Positions 1-6,327 of a stretch of DNA of 6,425 bases are shown here, in pieces. Positions within the stretch are counted from its first letter, which is position 1, and the number at the start of each line of letters is the position of its first letter. Where the stretch lies: contig JACCYD010001442.1 of assembly GCA_013696695.1 (NCBI GenBank), forward strand, positions 1 through 6,425. The letters run 5' to 3'. The DNA is from Deltaproteobacteria bacterium (GTDB lineage Bacteria; Myxococcota_A; Polyangia; Haliangiales; Haliangiaceae). The notes under the pieces were generated by a model that worked only from the letters and a program-made list of their open reading frames with translations, made no database searches and was not told the DNA's origin. A program made the translations under genes and the position numbers.

Positions 1-1
1 G

Positions 2-55
2 CTCACGACGCAGGCACGGATCTTGATGCAAGAGCCGCTCAACTTCGTTCAATGA
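2..55 (+). CDS. gspJ: C-terminal end of upstream gene, probably T2SS minor pseudopilin GspJ (partial)
   Basis: The frame starting at base 2 is open from the window edge to a TGA at 53-55 and reads LTTQARILMQEPLNFVQ. Its stop overlaps the gspK start as ATGA, the usual form of translational coupling in this operon. Gene order in T2SS operons places gspJ directly before gspK, and a short basic-hydrophobic end of this type fits the C terminus of GspJ. Only 17 residues are visible, so the identity rests on synteny rather than on a domain. GspJ would be a tip pseudopilin that binds GspI and GspK. Confidence 0.5.
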   Translation, partial: LTTQARILMQEPLNFVQ

Positions 56-1377
56 TCGCCATGACCAGGAAGCCCAGACCAAAACGGAACCGCCAGCGCG
101 GCATCGCCCTCGCGGCGGTGCTGGTCGCGGTTGCCGTGATCCTGGTGATGACGAACCAGTTCGGCACCACGACGAACGTCGATCTGTTCGCCGCGGCGAA
201 TCACCGCGACCAGATGCGCTCGCACTTCCTCGCGCGCTCCGCGGTCAACCTGTCGGAGCTCGTGATCCGGCTCCAGCAGCGGATCGACAACATCAAGCAG
301 CTGCGCGGTCAGGTCCAGATCACCGACTTCGCGGATCAGGTCATCCTTGCGTTCTGTGGCGGTGCCGAGGAGGTCAAGAGCGCGGTCGGCTTCTCTCCCG
401 ACAAGGTCAAGGGCCTCGGCGCGAACGTCGGCACGTGCGGCATCGTCAACCAGCAGATCACCACCGAGGACGACAAGCTCAACGTCAACTGCCTCAACGG
501 CAACGACGCCACCGCCGCCACGTTCAAGAGTGCGCTCGACGCGTTGCTCTACTTCCCGGCCTACGATCCGGTGTTCGAGGAAGCCGACGCCGAGGACTAC
601 CGGCGCGATCGCGTCCAGCAGGTCGCGGCGCTCGCCGATTACATCGATGCGAACACCCTGCGGAACCGCGATCGCGGCACCACCGAGGACTACGGCTACG
701 AGAGCCTCAAGGATCCATATCGGATGAAGAACAACTACATCGATACCGTCGGCGAGCTGAAGCTCGTACGCGGCGTCGACGATCGCTTCTGGACGCTGTT
801 CGGCAGCGCATTCACGGTCTACGGCTCGTGCAAGATCAACCTGTCGGCACTGTCGAACACACAGCTGATCGCAGCGGTGCTGTTCCTCGCGGCGAAGAAT
901 CCGAACGATCCGGTGATCCTCGACCCGAAGAAGCTGTTCACGCTCGCGTCGCTGGTCGCGAAAGCGAAGCAGTTCGGCCAGCAGTTCCTGACCGTCGACG
1001 ACTTCATCACGTACGTGAAGGATCCGGCGGCGGCACTCGGTGCCGTGGCCGGTGCCGATGGTGGCGCGGGTCTCGCCGGTAGCTCGGCGACCGCGGGGCT
1101 CAATGCCGGCATCCCCGGCCTGACCGGTCCCGACAAGCTCAAGCTCGAGCTCGACAAGCAGAAGCTGTCGCAGCTGACGACCGCCGGTCCGCGGCGCACC
1201 TATCGCGTGCAGGCGTGGGGCGAGATCGATCGCAAGCAGAAGGACAAGGACGGGAACCCCGTGTTCCCGGCGATCCGCACGACGCTGACCGGCGTGTGGG
1301 ACACCAAGGTAGTTCCGCAGAACGCGAGAAAGACGCCCGCACCCAAAGGTGCATGGGTGTATTTGAGGGAGGACTGA
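52..1377 (+). CDS. gspK: Type II secretion minor pseudopilin GspK
   Basis: Encodes 441 residues. The start is a basic prepilin leader ending in QRG at residues 15-17, followed by a hydrophobic helix (18-34), so prepilin peptidase (GspO/PilD) should cut after Gly17. Mature position 5 is Ala rather than Glu; absence of Glu5 is characteristic of GspK, which caps the pseudopilus with GspI and GspJ. The family's SAM-like parts are visible: 'ALADYID' near 194-199, 'ELKLVRGV' at 235-242 and 'KINL' at 261-264, matching the usual D-W/Y-I-D, EL-LV-G and INxNTA signatures. An Ala/Gly-rich stretch lies at 326-359. There are four cysteines (102, 129, 147, 260), all in the periplasmic part. The start at 52 is preferred for its ATGA overlap with the upstream gene; ATG at 61 would shorten the leader by three residues and also works. 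Neither has a clear Shine-Dalgarno, consistent with coupling. Confidence 0.93.
   Translation: MIAMTRKPRPKRNRQRGIALAAVLVAVAVILVMTNQFGTTTNVDLFAAANHRDQMRSHFLARSAVNLSELVIRLQQRIDNIKQLRGQVQITDFADQVILAFCGGAEEVKSAVGFSPDKVKGLGANVGTCGIVNQQITTEDDKLNVNCLNGNDATAATFKSALDALLYFPAYDPVFEEADAEDYRRDRVQQVAALADYIDANTLRNRDRGTTEDYGYESLKDPYRMKNNYIDTVGELKLVRGVDDRFWTLFGSAFTVYGSCKINLSALSNTQLIAAVLFLAAKNPNDPVILDPKKLFTLASLVAKAKQFGQQFLTVDDFITYVKDPAAALGAVAGADGGAGLAGSSATAGLNAGIPGLTGPDKLKLELDKQKLSQLTTAGPRRTYRVQAWGEIDRKQKDKDGNPVFPAIRTTLTGVWDTKVVPQNARKTPAPKGAWVYLRED
1365..1373 (+). promoter_or_regulatory. Strong Shine-Dalgarno of gspL
   Basis: GAGGGAGGA lies inside the last codons of gspK and ends 3 bases before the ATG at 1377. 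It fixes the gspL start at 1377. The same reading frame is open back to an ATG at 1215, but that extension lies wholly within gspK and has no ribosome site. Confidence 0.85.
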
Positions 1378-3128
1378 TGGCGAGTCGTATTTTTGCCGTC
1401 GATCTCGGCGCCTGGAGCGTCAAGCTCGCTATCGCCAGCCCGGGAATTCGTGGCGCGCTGCTGCTCGACGTCGTCGAGCGCTTGGTGCCTCCGCCGGAAT
1501 TTGAAGGCGAGGCCGTGGATGTGCGTGCGCGCAGAGTGCTCGCCGATCTCGTTCGCGAGATGAAGCTCGGCCACGACTCCGGATACCTCGGCGTCTATGG
1601 CGACCAGGTGTTCACCCAGGTCCTGGATTTCGGCTTCAAGAGCCTTCGCCGCGCCGAGCTCGACAAGGCGGTCGGCGGCGAGCTCGAGGGCGTGGTGCCC
1701 GTCGATCTCGAGGACATGGTCTACACCTACGCGGAGCTGCCGGCGCCCGTCGCCGCAGCGAACCCGGGGCCTGCCTTTGCGCCCGAACCGACGGCGACAG
1801 GAATGACGGCGACAGGAATGACGGCCATCCACGCGACAGGAGTCGCGGGCGCAGGGCGCGGCCGCGTCGCCGCGCCGGCCGAGGGCATGCGCGTGCTGAC
1901 GTACGCGATGCGCCGCGATCGTGCCGAGGAGCTGATCGCGATCGGCAAGGAAGCCGGCTTCGAGGTGCGCGGCGTGCTCGCCTGCGGCGGTGCCGCGGTC
2001 AAGCTGGTGAACCACGTGCCCTCGCTCGCGCGTGCACGAGCCGAAGGTTCGGTCGCCGTGATCGACATCGGTCACGACCGCACCGACGTCGTGATCGTCG
2101 CGAACGGCAAGGCGGTGTTCAGCCGCAGCGTCGCGCGTGCCGGCAAGCAGGTCACCGAGGCGATCCAGAAGTACTGGAAGCTGCCGTGGGAAGATGCCGA
2201 GCGCGCGAAGCACAGCGATGGCTTCGTCGCCTCGCAAGCCGAGCCCGCCACGTCGGAGAGCTGGGCGCGCATCCACGGCGTGTTGATCGCCGAGCTCCAG
2301 CCGTTCGCGCGCGACCTTCGCCAGACGCTGGCGGCGTGTCGTGCGAAGACCGGCTTCACGCCGTCCGCAGTCCTCATCGTCGGCGGTGGGGCGCGGTTGC
2401 GCGGCATGGCCTCGTTCCTCACCGAACAGCTCGGCGTGCCTGCGTGGCGGCTGTCCGCTGAAGACATGATAGCGGTCGCCGGTCCGAAGCTCGGACTCAA
2501 CCCCGCGGGTGTGCCGGCCGTCATCGATAGCGCTGCGTTGACCATCGGCATGGCGTACGACGCCGCCGGTGGCCGGCCGATGTTCGATCTGCGTTCGGGC
2601 TCGCTCGCGGTGAAGATGGATCTGTCGTTCGTTCGCTCGAAGGCGGTGCCACTCGGTGCCGCGGTGCTCGCGATCGCCGCGTTCGCGGCCGTCAGCGCGT
2701 ACGCGGATCTGTACCGGCTCCGCAAGGCCGAGAAGACGTTGACCGCGCGCATCGCAACCGAGAGCGCCGAGGTCTTCCAGGGCAAGTCGAAGACCGCCGA
2801 GGAAATCCTCGAGATGACCACCCCTGGCGGCACCGGGCGCCCGCGCAGCTCGCCGATGCCGAAGCTCACGGCGTACGACCTGCTGCTCGAGATCTCGAGC
2901 AAGGTCCCGGCGAAAGAGAAGATCTCGCTCGACATCGATCACCTCGATATCGCCGATCAGAAGGTCGAGATGTCGGGAACCGTGAAGACGCCGGAGCAAG
3001 TCGATGATCTCGTGACCGCGCTGAAGGAGATCAAGTGCTTCAAGAAAGACGGCATCACGCGCGGTCCTCTCGAAGCCGAAGGTGAGCTGAAGAAGTTCAG
3101 GCTCACCATTTCATCCCAGTGCATGTGA
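1377..3128 (+). CDS. gspL: Type II secretion inner-membrane platform protein GspL (PilM-like actin fold plus periplasmic domain)
   Basis: Encodes 583 residues. GspL links the cytoplasmic ATPase GspE to the pseudopilus platform and pairs with GspM in the membrane. Residues 1 to about 405 form a PilM-like actin-fold domain: 'VDLGAWSVKLA' near the N terminus (phosphate-1 type), 'VIDIGHDRTD' from 228 (phosphate-2 type) and 'VGGGARLRG' with glycines at 336-338 (adenosine-type). A juxtamembrane 'FDLRSG' segment leads to one membrane helix at about 424-443, then a coiled stretch and a periplasmic ferredoxin-like domain (about 495-583). Cys554 and Cys582 are the only periplasmic cysteines. At about 122-169, a loop that is short in PilM is expanded into a Pro/Ala/Gly/Thr-rich insert with a TATGM tandem repeat. 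The start overlaps the gspK stop by one base (TGATG). Automatic annotation may call it PilM, but the membrane helix, C-terminal domain and position before gspM support GspL. Confidence 0.92.
   Translation: MASRIFAVDLGAWSVKLAIASPGIRGALLLDVVERLVPPPEFEGEAVDVRARRVLADLVREMKLGHDSGYLGVYGDQVFTQVLDFGFKSLRRAELDKAVGGELEGVVPVDLEDMVYTYAELPAPVAAANPGPAFAPEPTATGMTATGMTAIHATGVAGAGRGRVAAPAEGMRVLTYAMRRDRAEELIAIGKEAGFEVRGVLACGGAAVKLVNHVPSLARARAEGSVAVIDIGHDRTDVVIVANGKAVFSRSVARAGKQVTEAIQKYWKLPWEDAERAKHSDGFVASQAEPATSESWARIHGVLIAELQPFARDLRQTLAACRAKTGFTPSAVLIVGGGARLRGMASFLTEQLGVPAWRLSAEDMIAVAGPKLGLNPAGVPAVIDSAALTIGMAYDAAGGRPMFDLRSGSLAVKMDLSFVRSKAVPLGAAVLAIAAFAAVSAYADLYRLRKAEKTLTARIATESAEVFQGKSKTAEEILEMTTPGGTGRPRSSPMPKLTAYDLLLEISSKVPAKEKISLDIDHLDIADQKVEMSGTVKTPEQVDDLVTALKEIKCFKKDGITRGPLEAEGELKKFRLTISSQCM
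1791..1820 (+). repeat. Perfect 15-bp tandem duplication inside gspL
   Basis: ACGGCGACAGGAATG occurs twice head to tail (1791-1805 and 1806-1820), encoding TATGM-TATGM at GspL residues 139-148. A degenerate remnant follows (ACGGCCATCC, then GCGACAGGAGTC). The unit length is a multiple of three, so copy-number change would keep the frame. It lies in the expanded loop of the actin-like domain. Confidence 0.9.
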
Positions 3129-3131
3129 GGT
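3127..3131 (+). promoter_or_regulatory. Shine-Dalgarno of gspM overlapping the gspL stop
   Basis: GAGGT begins within the gspL TGA (3126-3128) and lies 5 bases before the ATG at 3137. This supports the gspM start and ties its initiation to termination on gspL. Confidence 0.7.
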
Positions 3132-3136
3132 AACCC

Positions 3137-3736
3137 ATGGCGTTTTCCGACCGCGCACGTGACTTCTGGGATCGCATCTCTCCGCGAGAGCGCAAGCTCG
3201 TCGTGTTCTTCACCGTCGCCATCCCGCTCGCGCTGGCGATCTGGCTCGGGCTGTCGATCCGCGACGGCCTGGTGTCGATGGAGGCGCGCAACGACCAGGC
3301 GCGCGACGCCCTCGAGCAGCTCGCGAAGATGAAGGCCGCGGGTGGCGCCCAACCCGAAGATCCGGGCATCAAGATTCCCGATGCTCCGCTCTCGCTCGTC
3401 ACCTACGTTTCGAAGGCTGCCGACAAGACCCAGGTGAAGATCAAGGGCTCGATCGACAGCCGCGCGGTGACCAAGAACGGCATCGTCACCACCACGGTGT
3501 CGTGCGCGCTCGAGGACATCTCGACCGATCAGCTGAAGGCGTTCATGCAGGAGGTCGAGACCGCCGAGAAGATCGTCGCGGTCACACACCTCGACGTCAA
3601 ACGCGACCGCCGCGACGCGAAGAAGATCGACGCGACGTTCGAGATCTCGACGTACTCCAACGCCGAGAAGCCGAAGACCGAAGGGGACGGGGACAAGAAG
3701 GAAAAGGCCGACGAAGAGAAGAAGGAAGGCGGCTGA
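3137..3736 (+). CDS. gspM: Type II secretion inner-membrane protein GspM
   Basis: Encodes 199 residues, close to the usual GspM length. GspM is a bitopic inner-membrane protein that dimerises with GspL and stabilises the platform. The short cytoplasmic N terminus carries 'ISPRERKLV' (14-22), the typical GspM lead-in to the membrane helix at about 21-41. A helical, probably coiled-coil, stretch (43-68) follows, then a periplasmic alpha/beta domain of ferredoxin-like appearance (about 85-172). Cys123 is the only cysteine. The last 26 residues (174-199) are a Lys/Glu/Asp-rich tail that looks disordered and is not part of the family core. The gene lies 8 bases after gspL, and its stop overlaps the gspN start. 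Sequence conservation in GspM is low, so the call rests on topology, the SPRER motif and synteny together. Confidence 0.9.
   Translation: MAFSDRARDFWDRISPRERKLVVFFTVAIPLALAIWLGLSIRDGLVSMEARNDQARDALEQLAKMKAAGGAQPEDPGIKIPDAPLSLVTYVSKAADKTQVKIKGSIDSRAVTKNGIVTTTVSCALEDISTDQLKAFMQEVETAEKIVAVTHLDVKRDRRDAKKIDATFEISTYSNAEKPKTEGDGDKKEKADEEKKEGG
3722..3729 (+). promoter_or_regulatory. Shine-Dalgarno of gspN inside the gspM end
   Basis: AAGGAAGG lies 6 bases before the ATG at 3736, within the Lys/Glu codons of the gspM tail. It selects the start at 3736 over the open frame reaching back to 3502, whose extra 78 codons read as an Arg-rich shadow of gspM. Confidence 0.75.
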
Positions 3737-5103
3737 TGGCCAAGCTTCCGCTCCGCGTTCCGCACCTCGGGCCCAAAACCCGCAAGGTGCTTCAGATCGT
3801 TGGCTTCATCTTTCTCGCGCTGTTCACGTTCCTGTTCGCGTTCCAGATGGTGTTCCCGTACAGCCGCGTGCAGCAGCGGATCGAGGAGCTCGCCTCCTCG
3901 AAGGTCGATCTCACCATCGGTGAGATCGAGCGCGGCTGGGTGCCCGGCCGGTTCTTCCTGAAGAACGTCACCGTCAAGACACGCCCCTCAGCGGCGGATC
4001 TCGAGACGGCGATGGCCGTTCCGGATCCGAAGGATCGCGACAAGGCGATCGCGCAGCTCTCGACGACGGTCTTCATCGACAAGATCGAGATCGACATCGG
4101 CTTCCTCCCGTTCCTCAAGGGCACCGCGTCGGTCGACTTCGTCGCCACGCTCGGCGCCGGCAGGATCTCCGGAAGCTTCGCGATTTCGAAGGGCTCAACC
4201 GTGATCCAGGTGTCGGCCAGCGACGTGCCGTCGCAGCAGTTGCCGATGCGCGAGGTGCTCTCGAACCTGCCGATGTCGGGCGATGTCGATTTCGACTTCG
4301 AGCTCGATCTCCCGAACGAGAAGCTGAAGTCCGGAAAGGTCGGTCCGGACTGGACCAAGGCCGTCGGCAGCGCCGAGTTCAGCTGCGAAGCCGGCTGCAC
4401 GATCGGTGACGGCAAGGCGAAGCTCAAGCTCAAGGCCAAGAACTCGCGGAGCCAGGCGTTCGCCGGCGACGGCACCGCGTTCGGCAAGATCCAGGTGCAG
4501 TCGCTCGACGCGAAGATCGAGCTCAAGGACGGCAAGGTCGACATCACGAAGTTCGACACCAAGTCGAGCGACGTCGATCTCAACGTCGACTTCACGATGA
4601 CGCTCGCGCAGAACCTCGATCAGTCGGCGGTTGGCGGCTGCATCCGTTTCAGGGGCACCGAGGCGCTTCGTCGGCGCGAGCCGAAGACCGCCGATGCGCT
4701 CTCGCTGACGGGCGCCGCACGTCACACCGATGGCCTCGATCACATCAAGCTCGAAGGCACGTTGAAGGAGGTCCGCAAGGTCGCCAAGGTGTGCGGTCCC
4801 GGCACCGGCGGCGGCAGTATCGATTCGCCGACCGGATCGCCGTCACGCCCGAACCTGACGGTGCAGCCCGACGAGCCATCGCGGCCGACGGTCACCACGC
4901 CGCCACCCGGCCCGGCGCCGTTCGACGCCGCGCTCGCGACTCCGAACGACGCCACGCTTCACGCGCCGACGCCGAGCGGAAATCCATCCGTGCCGACGCC
5001 GGGTCACGGCAGCGCCGGATCGGGCGACCACTCCGGTTCCGGCTCTGGAAGTGGCGCCCCCGAGCAGCCTGTCCCGGAGGGTGCGGGCAGCGGCTCCGGC
5101 TGA
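3736..5103 (+). CDS. gspN: Type II secretion accessory protein GspN, with long Pro/Gly/Ser tail
   Basis: Encodes 455 residues from an ATG that overlaps the gspM stop as TGATG. A basic N terminus is followed by one membrane helix (about 18-40) and then 'FPYSRV' at 40-45, which matches the FPYxR motif after the anchor in GspN of Deltaproteobacteria-type T2SS. The remainder to about 354 is a beta-rich periplasmic domain of alternating polar and hydrophobic residues, reminiscent of AsmA/GspN repeats ('IEIDIGFLPFLKG', 'VDFDFELDLP', 'IELKDGKVDI'). Four cysteines (217, 221, 302, 353) lie in this part and could form disulfides. From about 355 the protein is a 100-residue Pro/Gly/Ser/Thr-rich tail ending in Gly-Ser repeats. 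GspN is not found in every T2SS and its exact role is not settled; an inner-membrane-anchored accessory or substrate/lipid-related role is inferred. The gspKLM context makes the name secure. Confidence 0.85.
   Translation: MAKLPLRVPHLGPKTRKVLQIVGFIFLALFTFLFAFQMVFPYSRVQQRIEELASSKVDLTIGEIERGWVPGRFFLKNVTVKTRPSAADLETAMAVPDPKDRDKAIAQLSTTVFIDKIEIDIGFLPFLKGTASVDFVATLGAGRISGSFAISKGSTVIQVSASDVPSQQLPMREVLSNLPMSGDVDFDFELDLPNEKLKSGKVGPDWTKAVGSAEFSCEAGCTIGDGKAKLKLKAKNSRSQAFAGDGTAFGKIQVQSLDAKIELKDGKVDITKFDTKSSDVDLNVDFTMTLAQNLDQSAVGGCIRFRGTEALRRREPKTADALSLTGAARHTDGLDHIKLEGTLKEVRKVAKVCGPGTGGGSIDSPTGSPSRPNLTVQPDEPSRPTVTTPPPGPAPFDAALATPNDATLHAPTPSGNPSVPTPGHGSAGSGDHSGSGSGSGAPEQPVPEGAGSGSG
4798..5100 (+). other. 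Low-complexity Pro/Gly/Ser/Thr-rich tail of GspN
   Basis: Codons 355-455 of gspN encode a segment rich in Pro, Ser, Thr, Gly and Ala, with a 'TTPPPGPAP' stretch and 'SGSGSGSG'-type ends. Third positions remain G/C-rich and the frame stays open to the stop, so it is translated sequence rather than a frameshift artefact. It is probably disordered and, given the N-in anchor, exposed in the periplasm. Confidence 0.8.
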
Positions 5104-5111
5104 TCGCCGCG

Positions 5112-5639
5112 ATGAGTGACCTCGCCGAACAACCGGATCTCGTCGCGTCTCGACGCGCATCGCTGATGGGCCGACGGACGGCCATCCTGCTCGCAATCGC
5201 CGGCGGCCTCGCCGTGGTACTCGCAGTCGTCGGCTATCTGATCGGGCTCGACCTCGCGGTCGCCCGGATGTCGAACGCGAACGTCACTCAGGTGATCGTG
5301 ACATCGCCGAACGAAGGTCGCGGCGTATCGCTGATGACGGCGCTCCAGTTCGCGTGGCCCGCGATCGCAGCCGCCGTCGCGATCGCGCTTCACCGCTGGC
5401 GGAGCGGCGACGCTCCATCGTCGCGTGCCGCGGTGCTGTACTTCGTGATTCCCGCGCTGCTGGTCGCGGGCTACACGGCGCTCCAGCTGACGTGGATCTC
5501 GAGCGTGATGGGGCAGGGAGCAAACGGCATCGCGCCGATGTTTTCGCTCCGCGATTTCGGGCCCACCTCGCGCGATGCTCAGCTCCTCGGTTTCGTATCG
5601 CTGGTGATGTGGCTCTACGTCTGGGTCCGCAAGAGCTGA
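5112..5639 (+). CDS. Unrecognised four-helix inner-membrane protein
   Basis: Encodes 175 residues from the ATG at 5112, 8 bases after the gspN stop. I do not recognise a family. Four hydrophobic segments are visible at about 23-46, 74-93, 106-128 and 156-172. Arg14-15 and Arg21-22, the 'HRWRSG' loop (94-99) and the C-terminal 'RKS' place both ends and the 2-3 loop in the cytoplasm, leaving two periplasmic loops of about 27 residues each. There are no cysteines and no obvious catalytic motif. The start lacks a good Shine-Dalgarno; ATG at 5166 (residue 19) is an alternative that would keep all helices. The spacing suggests co-transcription with gspKLMN, so a link to secretion is possible but unproven. 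It converges with moaDE, with only 8 bases between the stops. Confidence 0.75.
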   Translation: MSDLAEQPDLVASRRASLMGRRTAILLAIAGGLAVVLAVVGYLIGLDLAVARMSNANVTQVIVTSPNEGRGVSLMTALQFAWPAIAAAVAIALHRWRSGDAPSSRAAVLYFVIPALLVAGYTALQLTWISSVMGQGANGIAPMFSLRDFGPTSRDAQLLGFVSLVMWLYVWVRKS

Positions 5640-5647
5640 AGCCGTGC

Positions 5648-6313
5648 TCAGGGCCCGAGGCCCACCCACTCCACGCCATCCTCGCCGAACTCCTTCTTCC
5701 AGATCGGCACGCGATCCTTCAGCCGATCGATCATCGCGCGGCATGCCGCGAACGCCTCGGCGCGATGCGGTGCTGCGGCAGCGATCACCACGGCAAGGTC
5801 ACCGATGTCGAGCTTGCCGACGCGATGCTCGACGGCGAGCTTGGTGCCCGGCATCTCGGCCTCGATCTCGTCGCACAGCCGCGTCATCTCGCGCGTCGCC
5901 ATCGCGTCGTACGCCGAATATTCGAGCCGCTCGACCGTGGTGCCTCGGCTGTGTCGGCGCACCGCGCCGGTGAACGTGACGATGCCGCCCATGCCCGAAC
6001 CGCTGACCGCGGCGACCACGCGATCCAGAGACAGTGACTCGTCGAGCAAGCGCACGTGGCGATCGCTGCCGCCGGCGACTGGCGGGATCAATGCGAGCTC
6101 GTCGCCATCTTTCAGAAAGATCGATTCGTCGTCGATAAATTCCTGGTTGAGCGCGATCCGGAACTTGCCGCGAAGGTTTTCGATGTCCCAGTACTTGGCG
6201 CACAGGAGATCGACCGCGTCTTTCACGCGATTGCCATCTGGCACCTGGATCGCTTCCTCGCCGCGCCCGAGGCGTTCCTTGAACACCGCGAAGTACAGCA
6301 CCGTGATGCGCAT
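5648..6313 (-). CDS. moaDE: Fused molybdopterin synthase, MoaD-MoaE
   Basis: Encodes 221 residues from the ATG at 6313-6311. Molybdopterin synthase converts cyclic pyranopterin monophosphate to molybdopterin in the cytoplasm, using sulfur carried as a thiocarboxylate on the C-terminal Gly of MoaD. Residues 1-82 are a MoaD beta-grasp domain opening 'MRITVLYFAVFKER' and ending 'ALIPPVAGG' (Gly81-Gly82). After a linker of about four residues, 87-221 is MoaE: 'GIVTFTGAVRRHSRG' (110-124), His183-Arg184, and 'RLKDRVPIWKKE' (197-208), with Lys199 and Lys206 matching the catalytic pair Lys119/Lys126 of E. coli MoaE. Both halves look complete. MoaD normally needs a free C-terminal Gly-Gly, so cleavage after Gly82 is expected, as described for MoaX of Mycobacterium tuberculosis. 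An upstream TTG (6349) would add 12 residues, but the family N terminus fits the ATG. No clear Shine-Dalgarno or other molybdenum gene is visible nearby. Confidence 0.93.
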   Translation of the reverse strand: MRITVLYFAVFKERLGRGEEAIQVPDGNRVKDAVDLLCAKYWDIENLRGKFRIALNQEFIDDESIFLKDGDELALIPPVAGGSDRHVRLLDESLSLDRVVAAVSGSGMGGIVTFTGAVRRHSRGTTVERLEYSAYDAMATREMTRLCDEIEAEMPGTKLAVEHRVGKLDIGDLAVVIAAAAPHRAEAFAACRAMIDRLKDRVPIWKKEFGEDGVEWVGLGP

Positions 6314-6327
6314 GTAGAGTTCGTACC

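Noticed and set aside
435..1082. A 215-codon + strand frame inside gspK.
   Set aside because: It is an Arg-rich out-of-frame translation of a well-supported gspK and has no motif or ribosome site.
1215..1376. An upstream extension of gspL to an earlier ATG.
   Set aside because: It lies wholly within gspK, lacks family similarity, and the strong Shine-Dalgarno at 1365-1373 points to 1377.
1200..2999. A 599-codon open frame on the - strand opposite gspK/gspL.
   Set aside because: Its translation is dominated by Arg, His, Asp and Gly without domain motifs, as expected antisense to a GC-rich gene. The + strand gene has clear family motifs and a strong ribosome site.
3502..3735. An upstream extension of gspN.
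   Set aside because: The extra 78 residues are an Arg-rich shadow of gspM; the membrane anchor and ribosome site fit the start at 3736.
5651..5663. Inverted repeat GGGCC-CGA-GGCCC at the convergent gene ends, as a possible terminator.
   Set aside because: The stem is only 5 bp, lies inside the last codons of moaDE (Gly-Leu-Gly-Pro) and is not followed by a T-run on either strand. It could help termination, but the sequence does not show it.
5805..6317. A 170-codon + strand frame opposite moaDE.
   Set aside because: It is the antisense of a gene with conserved MoaD and MoaE catalytic motifs and has no recognisable features of its own.
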